This document shows, in pieces, positions 33,462 to 48,363 of a stretch of DNA of 64,000 nucleotides. Made by a program: the position numbers and the translations under genes. Every line of letters starts with the position of its first letter. Within the stretch, counting starts at the first letter, position 1. The notes below the pieces were generated by a model. It did not search any database and was not told the origin of the DNA. It saw only the letters and a program-made list of their open reading frames with translations. Source of the stretch: Flaccisagitta enflata (taxonomy: Eukaryota; Chaetognatha; Sagittoidea; Aphragmophora); the NCBI GenBank assembly GCA_965153355.1, contig OZ231127.1:61380001-61444000 (forward strand), given 5' to 3'.

Positions 33462-33672
33462 ATGCACGCAACTCTACACCCTGCTTTGTCCGTCAAACGG
33501 TTGGTTGGTTGGTCGGTCTGTCGGTCCATCACACTTTTACTTTTTTTATCAATTTTATTTCTTAAAGTCATTTCAAATTATTTAAGAGTATATTGAGTCA
33601 TTCTAAGTCATTCTATGTCATTCTAAGTCAATCTGTAAATCTTGCACGCGACTTGTAGGTGTTGGTCTTGTT
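33462..33672 (-). repeat. Family A short dispersed element (copy A9)
   Basis: In reverse: CATGCACGCAACTCTACACC, CTGCTTTGTCCGTCAAACGG, a GGTTGGTTGGTCGG microsatellite, AT-rich insert, then GCACGCGACTTGTAGGTGTT and GGTCTTGTTTC. Confidence 0.7.
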
Positions 33673-33693
33673 TCTTTTTCTCTTATTCTGTGC

Positions 33694-33837
<144 letters not shown>

Positions 33838-33839
33838 TA

Positions 33840-34700
33840 TTCATAACTGTTACAGTTACCATGTACTCATGCCCTCATTTTCAAGTTACGGCTAATAAAA
33901 TCAACTTTCATGTCCTAACATTGATATCATTTAATTTTTTTTTGCTCACAAATACCATGGATTTTTCTTATGTACTGAATCTGCTTGTCAAAAATATGAT
34001 TGCAGGAAACAATTTTAAAGAAAGATATAAAAATTGCTCCCTCAAAAAACCTACTATTTATCAAAATATATAGAACTTAGAAAAAATAGCAATATTTCTT
34101 TAAGATGTTTTTTTTAAAGGATGCTCTGGGTACATTTAGAATATAAATAGATTTATTCTAATAAAGTCAAGGCTAACATTAGCTGAATAAAAGAAGATTC
34201 TTTTGAATTCTGAGAAATCTGTGAAGCAGATGCCAAAAGAGACATTTTTCAAAATGCAAATATTTTTTTTTTCATTACAATATGTAAGATTCTTATTTGT
34301 GTTACTTAAAAAAAATCATACAATTTCTATTATATTAATGGACTAATACATCACTCAAATAATTCAAGAAAATTTAGAAAGAGAAAGAAAAAGAGAGAGA
34401 GAGAAAGAGTAGATAGGGAGAACATAGAAAATAAGCAAGGAGTATTCAAAAAAAAACAGAAAGATAGACAATCTAAGTTATGAGAAAACTTTAAGGCTTG
34501 TTATTTAGATTCTAGATAATGAGAAAACTTTAAGGCTTGTAACTTAGATTCTAAATAACAATATGTACTCCCCTTTGACTGTCTGTTTCCCAGCTCTCGA
34601 ATTTGCGTTTGAAGCGTGCAAAAGCGTTTTTGAGACGACAAAAGCGATTTCCTCCTTTTTGCTTTGGATTGTCGAATTCCAGTCGCTTTCAAGTTCCGCC
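33840..34700. other. AT-rich spacer, no gene seen
   Basis: AT-rich sequence with one GAAAGAGAGAGA stretch near 34380. A ~42-bp segment (GAGAAAACTTTAAGGCTTGT...) is tandemly duplicated at about 34480-34555. No coding signal. Confidence 0.6.
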
Positions 34701-36060
<1,360 letters not shown>

Positions 36061-36330
36061 ATTTCTTTCTTCTTCTTCTTTCCCTGGTAAGATACTTTTC
36101 CTCCCTCCTTGCTCCTCCCGGTCCCGGGGCACGTCCTCTTCCTCTCACTTCCTCCCCTCCTCTACGAGGTTTCTCCTCTCGTTTCCATCGTCGTCCTCCT
36201 CGTCTTTCTGGCTCCATTCTTCCTCCCTCCCTTTCTTCTTCTTCCTCCATCATGACTTGCCTTTTCTTTCTCCTTTTCGTTCCTCTTCCGTCTTCCTTCT
36301 CAATTGCGATATTGCGACAACGGACGTGAA

Positions 36331-36331
36331 C

Positions 36332-36370
<39 letters not shown>

Positions 36371-36399
36371 AGAGAGAAGAGACACATTGGCGTTTTCAT

Positions 36400-36493
<94 letters not shown>

Positions 36494-36545
36494 ACGCCGC
36501 AGCGAAAGCAGCTCTGCCATGCCATCGTGCGGTATCGCCCTCATG

Positions 36546-36630
<85 letters not shown>
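36331..36630. repeat. (GA)n and two (CT)n tracts with unique linkers
   Basis: GA run 36331-36377, CT runs 36404-36492 and 36547-36630. The linker 36493-36546 is GC rich (GACGCCGCAGCGAAAGCAGC). All long open frames here are dipeptide artefacts. Confidence 0.95.
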
Positions 36631-36634
<4 letters not shown>

Positions 36635-36635
36635 C

Positions 36636-36933
36636 TGATGCGGCTTTTCCCCTCGAATTGAGGTTCCACAATTCCTCGCCTCCTCGTTGGTTGCGTCTTT
36701 CGTATTTTTTTGCACCCGGCGCCTGTGATGACGTCATTGACAATGAGCTCCTCGATTCTCATTGGTCGATTCCCCGCCATGTTCCATTTTCATTGGACGA
36801 GTCTCGGCGCTCCCGGATCTGGTTTTGCTTTTCATTCTGCGTGCTATGATACCTTTTTCGGCTTGGCCAGGAAAACGTGTTTCCCCCGCCTACTGAAAAG
36901 CGCCTAGCTCAGTGAGCGCGCGCTTGAGGGTGG
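36636..36933 (+). promoter_or_regulatory. Candidate CpG-rich promoter / untranslated first exon
   Basis: This short island is much richer in G, C and CpG than its surroundings. It carries a perfect CRE palindrome TGACGTCA (36729-36736), two ATTGG inverted CCAAT boxes (36761-36765, 36792-36796), and GCGCGCGC (about 36917). It ends in a near-consensus splice donor GGGTGAGTATG with the exon end at about 36933. It lies 3.9 kb upstream of the TMTC-like exon on the same strand, so it may be that gene's promoter and untranslated first exon. The link is positional only, and I see no TATA box. Confidence 0.35.
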
Positions 36934-36986
36934 GTGAGTATGTCGAGTCTATGTGTGATTGCTGCGTGCGTATGTGTGCATCATGG

Positions 36987-38255
<1,269 letters not shown>

Positions 38256-38430
38256 CTAGACGCGACTCAAAGAGAGGATGTGTCCGTCTGTCTGTTGGAA
38301 GGTTAGTCCCTCCGTAGATAGGCACACGTTGCGATTTTTAAACGATGTAAAATCGGTCAAAATGTTGATTTCCTCGTTCATACGCCCAACCTCACACGAC
38401 TGCCCGTGGGTCATGTATTCGGCCTTGTTT
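38256..38430 (-). repeat. Family A short dispersed element (copy A11)
   Basis: In reverse: GACGCGACTCAAAGAGAGGA, TGTCCGTCTGTCTGTTGG, an AT-rich middle, CACACGACTGCCCGTGGGTC, and ATGTATTCGGCCTTGTTTC. Confidence 0.7.
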
Positions 38431-38434
38431 CAAA

Positions 38435-39630
38435 TCTAACTATGTTTGATGTTCTGACATGGTCAGTATCAAATTCGGTATCGGAAAAAAATATTCCGTC
38501 TATTCTTGATCTTGGTTTTGAGTTGTTATGATTCATGAATTTTCCCCCGATTATTTTTCATTGAGCCTTTGAAGGAGTAAATTTGCCACAGCCGCAGGCA
38601 TTCAAAACATGAGGGCTTGTTTGGCTTTAGCACTCTTTTCAATGTCCCGGTCGATCGGTGATTCCTCCAACCATATCGATTGATGGTCTTAGCTGCAATG
38701 GAACATCTGCACTGCAGTGGATTGAGGGAGAAAGCGCTCGGACTTCACATTACAATTAAATTGATATTATATCAAGGTTAATCTTAATTATTCAAGTTAC
38801 TTGATGAAAACATGTGACTGTTTGTTTGAAGTGAATGAGAGCCGAATTTGTCCATATGGTTTGAATATTTTCTAGACTCTAGAAAAAGATTGCAAGGAAA
38901 AACTTTTTTGATGAGTTCCTGCAGCTGCATGAGATTCTTTTGCTGCGAATCATTTTGTAAATACAGTTGAAACCTGCAAAAACAGATGTAGAGAGACTAA
39001 TAATCAGGCCATTTTTAGAGCGAGCCGGCGAGCCCGAGGCTCTATATTTTGTTGGCTTATATAAACTGTGCCCGCCACTTACCCCATTTGCCATTATTAA
39101 AGATAGCAGGCCCTGCAACCGAATCCTTCACGTACATTCCCTATGGCATATTGGGGCGATGGCGGGCATACTTAATAAAGTCGCATGGTTAAATGTTTGT
39201 CATGGGCCATCTATTTTGAGGATTTTAAGTCATATCTCTTTGAAAGAAACCTTTTCTACGAAAAAGCGTGTTTTCTCAGTGGGTTGATTTAAAGGGTCTA
39301 ATCCACCACCCCATTCCGACAACATGCTTAGCTGCCGCGCTTTCCATCGCGGAATGGGCAAAGAGAAAGTACTAAGTAGGTAGCAACGACCGACGGCTCC
39401 GTCGATTTTCATCAAATGAAGTTTACCGGTCTTGACTCGACGAGGAGCTTCACCCAAACACATTCCGCTGCATGATGCGGTTTTCAATCATTCATGTAGA
39501 TCACAGCGTGTCTACGAAGGCGGCTTTTAGGGTGTCAACTAGGGTCAAAATGAATATCATGTATGAGTGAAAATGGAAAGACAAGTGCATATAACTTTCA
39601 TTAAAAGTGATTGAAATGAGATAGCTATAC
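38435..39630. other. Mixed spacer, no gene seen
   Basis: Contains one isolated half-terminus ATACAGTTGAAACC (about 38960), as in the 5590-5912 element, and a GAGCGAGCCGGCGAGCCCGA word (about 39018) related to 15240-15320. The open frame 38967-39287 (106 codons) has no recognised domain and spans both repeat remnants. Confidence 0.55.
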
Positions 39631-39632
39631 TC

Positions 39633-40140
39633 TTTTTGAGCAGCGGCCCCGAAGGGCCGATGTCCTGTAGGACACAGGGGGGAATTTTTAGACGTCTGTC
39701 TGTCCGTCCATCCATCTGTCCTTTCGTCCCCCTCCTTGGCCATCGGAGCCTCAAGTCTGCACTCTCAGGCCTGATTTTGGCCCTCTGAGCTCAAATTAGC
39801 CCTTTCAGACCTCAATTTAGCCCTCCATAGCTCAATCAGCTCTCCAGACCTCATATCTGCCCTCAAGACCTCAGATCAGCCCTCAAGACCTCACATCCGC
39901 CCTCCAGGCTTAAAATGAACTCTTCAGGCCCCAAATTTGTCCTCTAGGCCTCAAGCCTGCCCCCCAAACCTCAAATCTGCTCTTTTGGACTAAATTCTGC
40001 CATCCCGATTTCAAATCCGCCTCAGGACGTCTCGAAATTCGCCCCCCTGTCCTACAGGATATCAGCCCTTTGAGGCCGCTGCCCTGCTCTCACTCCACTA
40101 CTTCACTTGATCACTCCAAGCAGGGCATCGGGTACTGCGA
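39633..40140. mobile_element. Family C foldback element (copy C1) enclosing a minisatellite
   Basis: Left arm GAGCAGCGGCCCCGAAGGGC, CGATGTCCTGTAGGACACAG. The right arm CCCTGTCCTACAGGATATCA, GCCCTTTGAGGCCGCTGCCC is its inverse, followed by the full head with GCAGGGCATCGGGTACTG. Between the arms, 39745-40030 is a ~28-bp CCTCAAATCTGCCCTCxxG minisatellite of the same wording as 25080-25490. Confidence 0.85.
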
Positions 40141-40149
40141 TTCTTGAAT

Positions 40150-40515
40150 GACTAGCTGACTTTGTAATGATAGGTGATTGACGTCTTCTCCCCTCATTTT
40201 ATTTCAGCTAAACGGAATCGAAAAATGAGATGCATCGTTGCCCATATCTGTGTGGGTATTAACAGTAACACATTCCATGACCGATAGACGATGGCTATCT
40301 TCTGTACTCCGCCTGCATACACCTGCACCGGATCGCTCGCATCTTCGAAATGGACTCCACGTCTACAATTGGCAACTCATCGTTTTGTCTTCCCTCCAAA
40401 CGCGGACAAAATGAAGACAAAATAGACTAATAGTCAAAAGGGAAAAAGAAAAGAAGCAAAACATCACGGAGAAAAGCCCGAGTGATGTCGTTTTCAACGT
40501 GCTAGTGAAGGTGCA
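40150..40515. other. Mixed spacer, no gene seen
   Basis: Moderate-complexity sequence between family C copy C1 and the (CTTT)n tract. No repeat family or coding signal was recognised. Confidence 0.5.
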
Positions 40516-40519
40516 ACTA

Positions 40520-40832
<313 letters not shown>

Positions 40833-40851
40833 CTTTGACCTTTGCCGACAG

Positions 40852-40951
40852 AGAGTATGGGGCACGTAGACTGGGCATCGATCGGTTCTGCTGTTTTGGC
40901 GGCTGCTTTGTACTGGAACTCTCTGCATGGAGACTTCGCCTACGATGACAG
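40852..40951 (+). CDS. First coding exon of a TMTC-family (TMTC1/2-like) gene
   Basis: After the pyrimidine tract and TTTGCCGACAG (acceptor ending 40851), the exon has 5 nt of leader, ATG at 40857, 31 codons, then two bases (AG) before the donor GTATGTGG (40952). The peptide is a hydrophobic helix followed by ALYWNSLHGDFAYDD. TMTC proteins begin with such a first membrane helix and a loop of the form YxNxLxxDFxYDDS. A spliced AG plus C or T would give that next serine. TMTCs are ER multi-membrane proteins with C-terminal TPR repeats, linked to O-mannosylation of cadherins. I did not find the following exons, so the intron is long or the gene continues outside the window. The frame is too short to be noticed by length alone. 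Confidence 0.7.
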
Positions 40952-41187
40952 GTATGTGGATGGGGGGGGGGAGGGGTGAATTTGAAATGAGAAAAAAAAT
41001 TTGCTGAAATGAATAATATTGCATCAATTTTTTTCATTGAAGTACAAAGTTGTATCGGGAGGTTGTGGTGAGAGAGGTGTATCGAAAGAGGGTTACTTAA
41101 ACAACTTATAAGGTGTCATGGATAGGGGAATTGAGGTGTGGCGCAGAGGGAAGGTCGGCATTGAAACGGGGGGGGGGCGAGGGTTAG

Positions 41188-41262
<75 letters not shown>

Positions 41263-41322
41263 AGACAGACAGACAGACAGACAACAGACAGAACAGACAG
41301 ACAGACAGAGACAGACGAACAA

Positions 41323-41368
<46 letters not shown>

Positions 41369-41401
41369 AGAGAGAGAGACAGAGAAAGACGACAGACAGA
41401 C

Positions 41402-41443
<42 letters not shown>

Positions 41444-41455
41444 TAGACAGACAGA
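41188..41455. repeat. (GA)n and (GACA)n microsatellites
   Basis: GA runs at 41188-41258 and 41326-41366, with ACAGACAG tetranucleotides between and after them. Confidence 0.97.
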
Positions 41456-41659
41456 CTGACCGACACTCCACCATAGAAAGTCGAGAGATGCTGGGATATG
41501 GCCATCAAGCAGAATGGCAAGTAAAAAGAGACTAAGCATGAAAATTGTATGGGTTTGCACTTTTGCTTGCTGGGTCTCAGTTGGAAGTCTTCCTGGTCAA
41601 TACCCCGCCATTTAGAATCACAAAAGGTCAAAGCGCCGTCAGCTTAACTTTGCCCATCA

Positions 41660-41826
<167 letters not shown>

Positions 41827-42122
41827 GCGTCTGTTTTTCTCTCCTTTTGGGCTATCGGGTATCTAAAAAGCATTCCAGCTAAATAAACATGGAGGCCGAA
41901 ATTAAGCATTCAAGCAAAACCAAAACCCTGACCTGTTGCGTGTTTTCGTTGCTTTTGGAAAGGAAAAAAAATTGTCTCTTTCTTTTCAAAATGCGATCCT
42001 CGAAATATCGCATCTCCAGAAAGAGTTGCCTGCGCAAACAGTACTATCACTTGGCAAGGCAAACACTGGATGCAGGTTTAGAGCTCCAGATAATTTCCTA
42101 AAACTATCAATCAAGACAAAAG

Positions 42123-42213
42123 AGGGGTTGTCGCATTGGGCGTATAATCTAGATATCATCGCGATATTTCCTATGTAATATCTCGATTATGTTCCCAATG
42201 CGACAACCCCTTA
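42123..42213. repeat. 91-bp near-perfect hairpin
   Basis: AGGGGTTGTCGCATTGGG on the left pairs exactly with CCCAATGCGACAACCCCT on the right. The next ~16 nt of each arm (CGTATAATCTAGATAT against ATATCTCGATTATGTT) pair with few mismatches, leaving a ~20-nt loop. It may be a tiny MITE remnant or a structured RNA precursor. Confidence 0.75.
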
Positions 42214-42294
42214 AGCATAATGGATACAAAGGTTTTTGTATTACAGGAGTTTGTGGAATCTAATATGTTATCAATATCTGACGAGGCTATCTCA

Positions 42295-42507
42295 AACAAG
42301 GCCGGATACACGGCTACCCTAGTTGCGTGCGTGTGGGCAGGGGCGGTGATGGAAAAGGTCACTGGGATATTTGGGCAGGAGCAGTGAGCTCAAAACGCTC
42401 AAAAACGCCGAAAAAGTGAAATGGGGATGGACGGACAGACGGACAGATGGACGGATGGACGGACCGACAAAGCGGGGTGTGGAGTCCCGTAGCACGCGAC
42501 TAAAAAT
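42295..42507 (+). repeat. Family A short dispersed element (copy A12, nearly complete)
   Basis: Head AACAAGGCCGGATACACGGC, GTGTGGGCAGGGGCGGTGAT, a second GGGCAGGAGCAGTGAG, AAAACGCCGAAAAAGTGAA, a GGACGGACAGAC microsatellite, GACAAAGCGGGGTGTGGAGT and tail AGCACGCGACTAAAAATCC. This is one of the best copies for defining the family. Confidence 0.9.
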
Positions 42508-42689
42508 CCTCTTTAAGACAGTGATGACAAATGATGGTAGGGGCCCCCGTATGATTGAGTACGGAGCGTGAGAGCATGAGTAATAAGGTCTGTGATGATA
42601 CCAGTAAAGGCGGCTCTCGCCGACCGGAAAAAAATCGTAAGATTGTTTTTGTTTTTTTCAGTTTCTTCTTTCTCTTCATTGCATTCACA

Positions 42690-43675
<986 letters not shown>

Positions 43676-43679
43676 CTGC

Positions 43680-44155
43680 TGAACTCATTTTTGTTGTGAC
43701 ATAGGGCCCAAAATTGAGATCGATGAAAAATATCGATCTTTGAGAAATTTGCGGAAAATGTGAAAAAATAAAAAAAGATTAAAAAATTCATAGCGCCTAA
43801 AGTATTGGTCCGACAGTGCCCTGCTTTTTTCCAGAAGGTGTAAAAAAGTGCCCTCTTCCACCCTGTACCAATTTCAACCCCAGCCACGGGCGAGCCTAGT
43901 TCTGACCCAACTTTCCCAAATTGTCTCAAGCGAAAAAGGGAAACATTAATTCCTAACCCGGAACTCAAAAAATCGAAAAACGTTTTTCGATTTTTTTCCC
44001 AACTATCCTCACGAGTGGGTAATGCTGCCGAGAATTCTCGGTAGCATTAACAATGTCATTTTGATGTTTTCATGCTATAGAGAATTCTCCATAGCATTAA
44101 AATCAATTCTCAGTTATGATGATTATTGTAAAAAATAGTTGTTACTGAGAATAGA
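43680..44155. other. Mixed spacer with small palindromes, no gene seen
   Basis: Contains GAGAATTCTCGGTAGCATTA and AGAGAATTCTCCATAGCATT, two related short palindromes near 44030 and 44080. No coding signal. Confidence 0.5.
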
Positions 44156-44158
44156 TTT

Positions 44159-44159
<1 letters not shown>

Positions 44160-44242
<83 letters not shown>

Positions 44243-44253
44243 ACTCTCACTCT
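44160..44253. repeat. (CT)n microsatellite
   Basis: CT run ending in CACTCTCACTC. Confidence 0.98.
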
Positions 44254-45145
44254 CTCATGTTAGTTTAATGAACAAGTTTTCAGTGGGACAGAACCCCTTT
44301 AAAAAAAATATCAAAACCTTAAAAAGATAAAAATATTAGGATGAATTTTTCATGGAAAAATTGATGTCATTTCTCATACAGGTTTTTCATAAAAAATATT
44401 TTTTCATCAAACAAAGTTTTATAGATTTTTTTGTCAAATCTTTTTCATTTCATCTTTATTATCAAAATTTTTAGGATTAATTCCATTTATTTAGAAGTAA
44501 TTTCACCTTTTCTTTCCAATCAGAAATAATTTTCTATGATTTTTTTTCATGTTTACATTTATGATTTTCATCGTCAAAAATATTTTTTCATAAACATATT
44601 TGATGATTATATTGAGAATGCCATGATCTTCAAAGGCAGTTAATTTGTTTTTTCAATTGTTAATTTTTGCCTGTCTTGAATTAGAATTATTTTCTTCGTT
44701 GATTCTTTGTTGCACTAATGAAAAGACATATTATACTCAAATAAAGAGATGAAAAAGATATTGAGAAAAAGAAAAAGAAAAAAAGAAAGAATGAATAAAA
44801 AAAAGAAAAAAAAAGAGAGAGAAAAAAAAGAAAGAAAAAAGAAAAAAAAAGGAAGAGAGGAAGATTGATAGAAAGAGAGAAATTGAGAAAGAAAAAAGAA
44901 GAGAAGAGATTTCAAAAAAAATAAGAAAAAAAGAAGAACAAAGGAAATTAAAAAAATAAAGAAAAAAGAAAAAATGAAAAAATGAAAAATTCTTCAAGAC
45001 GTAAAGAACTAAAGAGAACTGATCCTTGAAAAAGAAATACAGAGAAATCTCACAAAACTGAGTTGTCACAACTCTGCTTAACACATTCTTGTGAATTTTG
45101 TTTTCTAATGAGTTTTGAATTAAAATCGGGGAAAGAATGAGCATT

Positions 45146-45148
<3 letters not shown>
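44254..45148. other. AT-rich spacer with A-rich tract, no gene seen
   Basis: 44254-44740 is AT rich with repeated TTTTTCAT words. 44740-44990 is GAAAAAAGAAAG low complexity that produces long phenylalanine-rich minus-strand open frames. Confidence 0.6.

Positions 45149-45149
<1 letters not shown>

Positions 45150-45207
<58 letters not shown>
45150..45207. repeat. (GA)n microsatellite
   Basis: Pure GA run. Confidence 0.97.
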
Positions 45208-45210
<3 letters not shown>

Positions 45211-45429
45211 CGGGATGTTCTGTTTGTTTTTAATGAATTCGAGGGGGGTTGAATCTTGATTCACTATGTGAATATCCGTCCAGCTGGTGGGCTGGGGGGG
45301 GGGGCGGATAGAAAAATTAACAAAATATCTATGAATCGAAATTTGATGAAATTATGGCTTTGAAAAGGCGAAAAAAATGAGAATGGTGAAGAAAACAACA
45401 AAAAATACAAGATCCACTAACGAGGAAAA

Positions 45430-45455
45430 CATGAAAAGAAAGAAAGAAAGAACGA

Positions 45456-45507
<52 letters not shown>

Positions 45508-45600
45508 AAAAAAAAAGAAATAAAAAGAAAAGAGTGTAAGAACGGAAGAGACAAAATAACAAAAAAAAAAAACGAAAAAGAAGAAACATAGAGGGAAGCA
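45430..45600. repeat. (GAAA)n microsatellite and A-rich tail
   Basis: GAAA tetranucleotides to about 45508, then A-rich sequence and ACAAACAA units. Confidence 0.95.
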
Positions 45601-45627
45601 AACAAACCAACAAACAAGCAAACAAAC

Positions 45628-45735
45628 AAATGCGCCTTGTGTTCGCCCCCTTTGGAGTTGCTGCCCTGCTCCCCCCAAATTTAACTAACAATCCACTTAA
45701 GCAGGGCACGGGTACCCGATACCGTTGACCGTAAA
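45628..45735 (-). repeat. Family C head (copy C5)
   Basis: In reverse orientation: CTTGTGTTCGCCCCCTTTGG, AGTTGCTGCCCTGCTCCCCC, CACTTAAGCAGGGCACGGGT, ACCCGATACCG. The other arm of this copy was not identified. Confidence 0.65.
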
Positions 45736-45898
45736 CTTCCTTTGGCCGGTAACGCTTACAGTGTCAGGGCATCATGGTTTCCACAATACAGGATTTTCTT
45801 TCTAAACAATTATGTCAAGAATATATAAGGAAGAACGACCAGAATTTCTTTCTCAATAGTCTGCCTGCCTGTCTGTCTGTCTGTTAGCCTTTCCGTCG

Positions 45899-45899
<1 letters not shown>

Positions 45900-45980
<81 letters not shown>
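45900..45980. repeat. (CT)n microsatellite
   Basis: Pure CT run preceded by GTCTGTCTGT units. Confidence 0.97.
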
Positions 45981-45983
<3 letters not shown>

Positions 45984-45984
45984 T

Positions 45985-46530
45985 CTTGGTTCCAGAGGGA
46001 ATTGTGATCCATTTCCTGGCGATGGACCGTTTTGTTCCATTAGGCAAATGTCATCTTGTGTTTTTTTTTTTCTGTCTCTCTCTTTATTTATTTACTTTTT
46101 TTTTTTTTTTTACTTTTTTTTCAGTCCGTTCTTTTTTTGATCTTTTCATTCCTGATGGACGTCCATTTCTTTATTTGATTGTCTGCGGATGACGGACATC
46201 CTCAGGCTTCACGTCTCGACATTTAAAACATCGAAAACACCATCCCCACGGCCCCTCCCCACCCCAGCCCTCACGTAACGATTGCCAATGTAAGAGGCAG
46301 GAGATGGATATAGCTCATTCCCTTCGTTAGCTAAACTCTCTGGCAGGCGTGCCCAGAGGCCTATTAGGATATCTCTCTCCGGGTCCGCATAGGAGCTAGA
46401 TCGCGCTTACACCAACACCATCCTAAACACCCATCTTTGCCACGTTACTAGAACAACATCATAAAAAAACAAACATTGATAACCCCACAATCTTCTATAC
46501 CCTAGACCACAAGCATCGCCATCTACCATA
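45985..46530. other. Mixed spacer, no gene seen
   Basis: T-rich to 46130, then moderately GC-rich sequence (46190-46500) without recognised exons or repeats. Confidence 0.5.
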
Positions 46531-46533
46531 CAA

Positions 46534-46950
46534 CTAAAAAAAAGACGCACTTTTGAATGACCAATTTTGCCAATGAATATAGGAAGAACTTATAAAAATC
46601 ATAGGTCATCTGAAAGCCCTGCAAAAGTACTTTCATTTGGCGTCAAGCTGGTATTGCTATCTTTTTTCGTTAAGAAATGGCATTAGTTTGAGTGAAAACA
46701 TTGCCCATTTCAGTTCCGCAATCCCTGTATATGCGTTTTCATAAATTAGTGGGGTTTTTTTTGCAAAGCTCTTACTTCTAAACCGTTTGAGATACAGATC
46801 TGAAATTGGTCTAGATTGAAAGATTTTTTGAAAATCTTTCAAAATGTGTTTTTTAAAATCTTTCAAAATGTCTTTTTTTGAAAAATAGTCAAAATTACTT
46901 TTTATATCTGTTTTATCAATAAATAGATGGGTGCATCTTTTTTTTTTTTT
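46534..46950. mobile_element. MITE-like element, GACGCACTTTT termini (copy 1)
   Basis: Left end AAAAAAAGACGCACTTTTGA and right end GGTGCATCTTTTTTT are imperfect inverted repeats. The body matches 47815-48201 in the same orientation: GCTGGTATTGCTATC, CGTTAAGAAATGGCATTAG, ACTTCTAAACCGTTTGAGAT and ACAGATCTGAAATTGGTCT. Confidence 0.75.
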
Positions 46951-47349
46951 TTTTTTTTTTTTTCTTTTTTTTGATCCACGTGGTAGAAATCTATCGATGA
47001 AGCTTAAACTTGTATTTACTTAGTCGATGGTTGATCTTTATCAAAACCATATAGTCAGCGATTCGCCGTTGCCATGAAACAATGAAAGATAAAACAAGAT
47101 CCATCGATAATTCCTCACCGTAACCACGCCCGAGCTGCTGACCTCAGTCAGCCTTTCTGGCCTTGGCAGATACCATTATGGTGAGCTAACCTCTTCTGAG
47201 CAGATACAATTTTGGGGAACTAATTCCTTTTGAGCAAATACAATTTTGGTGAACTAACCCCTTTTTGTGCCCCTTTTGTGCCTCTTTGTATTCCAATATT
47301 CTACGAATTATGGTGTCTCAGGAGGAGCTGGTTCAGGATAACATATGGA

Positions 47350-47352
<3 letters not shown>

Positions 47353-47433
<81 letters not shown>
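47353..47433. repeat. (GA)n microsatellite
   Basis: Pure GA run followed by A-rich sequence. Confidence 0.98.
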
Positions 47434-47438
<5 letters not shown>

Positions 47439-47814
47439 AAAAAAGAAAGAGAAAGAAATATTGGAAAAGGAAAAATAGTAAGAAAGAATATCAGAATAAC
47501 CATACACCTGCAAAATTAGTTCGATTGAGCTGATTTTTTTTAATCAATCTATAAAAGTTTTTGCCCGATCTAATGGGATGGGTTAGAACACTGAAAAATT
47601 AATCATTAATGGAGTCAAGTCACAAGTTGACGTTTAAATCCTAGGTAGGTGTGAATGAATGAAATAGTGAATGTACTAATGAGTGGAGACGAGCTGATTG
47701 GCTATGTGTGTGAAAGGAGGGCGGAGAGAATGAGAGACTGAATGAATGGATGAATGAGCGAACGAATGAGTGATTGAGTTGGTGAATGAGTGAGTGAATA
47801 ATATGCGAATCAAT

Positions 47815-48201
47815 AAAAAAGCCGCACTTTTAAATGACAATTTATCATATTGAATTTCAAAATAATCAATCAAAATATTAGACTATTTTAAAGCTCTCAA
47901 AAAAAACTTTCATTTGGCTCCAATCTGGTATTTCTAGCTTTATTCGTTTAAAAATGGCACAAAAAAGAGTGAAAACATGGCCATTTTCAGTTTTGCAATT
48001 CTATTGAAAAAAAAAAAGCATTTTGACAAAACAGAGGTTGACTTTGACAAGCTCAAACTTCTAAACGGTTTGAGATACAGACCTGGGATTGGTCTGAATT
48101 AAAAGCAAATTCAAAAATCTTCAAAATCATTTGAACAAAAAATATTTGAAACAATTTCTTCCGTCTCTTCTACTCATCTACAAAAAGGTGCGGTTTTTTT
48201 T
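47815..48201. mobile_element. MITE-like element, GCCGCACTTTT termini (copy 2)
   Basis: AAAAAAGCCGCACTTTTAAA on the left is inverted at the right as AAAAAGGTGCGGTTTTTTTT. Internal blocks AATCTGGTATTTCTAGCTTT, CGTTTAAAAATGGCAC and ACTTCTAAACGGTTTGAGAT are shared with the copy at 46534-46950. Confidence 0.8.
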
Positions 48202-48363
48202 TTATTCGCGTAGTAACCCAATTTAGCGGTTGTTACTGAGTTGTATTCAACAAATTCCAATTGACGTGTGTATTTTCCCCTTCGCGGCTTAACGGCGTCG
48301 TTACCAAGGCAACAAGGCGCGGTTTTTATGGCAGCAAAGGAAATTGCAATGGCAGTAACAAAT

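Noticed and set aside
38967-39287. A 106-codon plus-strand frame with mixed composition
   Set aside because: It begins in a remnant of an inverted-repeat terminus and crosses another dispersed word (GAGCCGGCGAGCCC). No known motif was recognised.
42295-42507. Family A elements as Helitrons
   Set aside because: There is a hairpin near one end, but the 5-prime TC and a clean CTRR end at the proper distance are not consistently present. I keep only a neutral family name.
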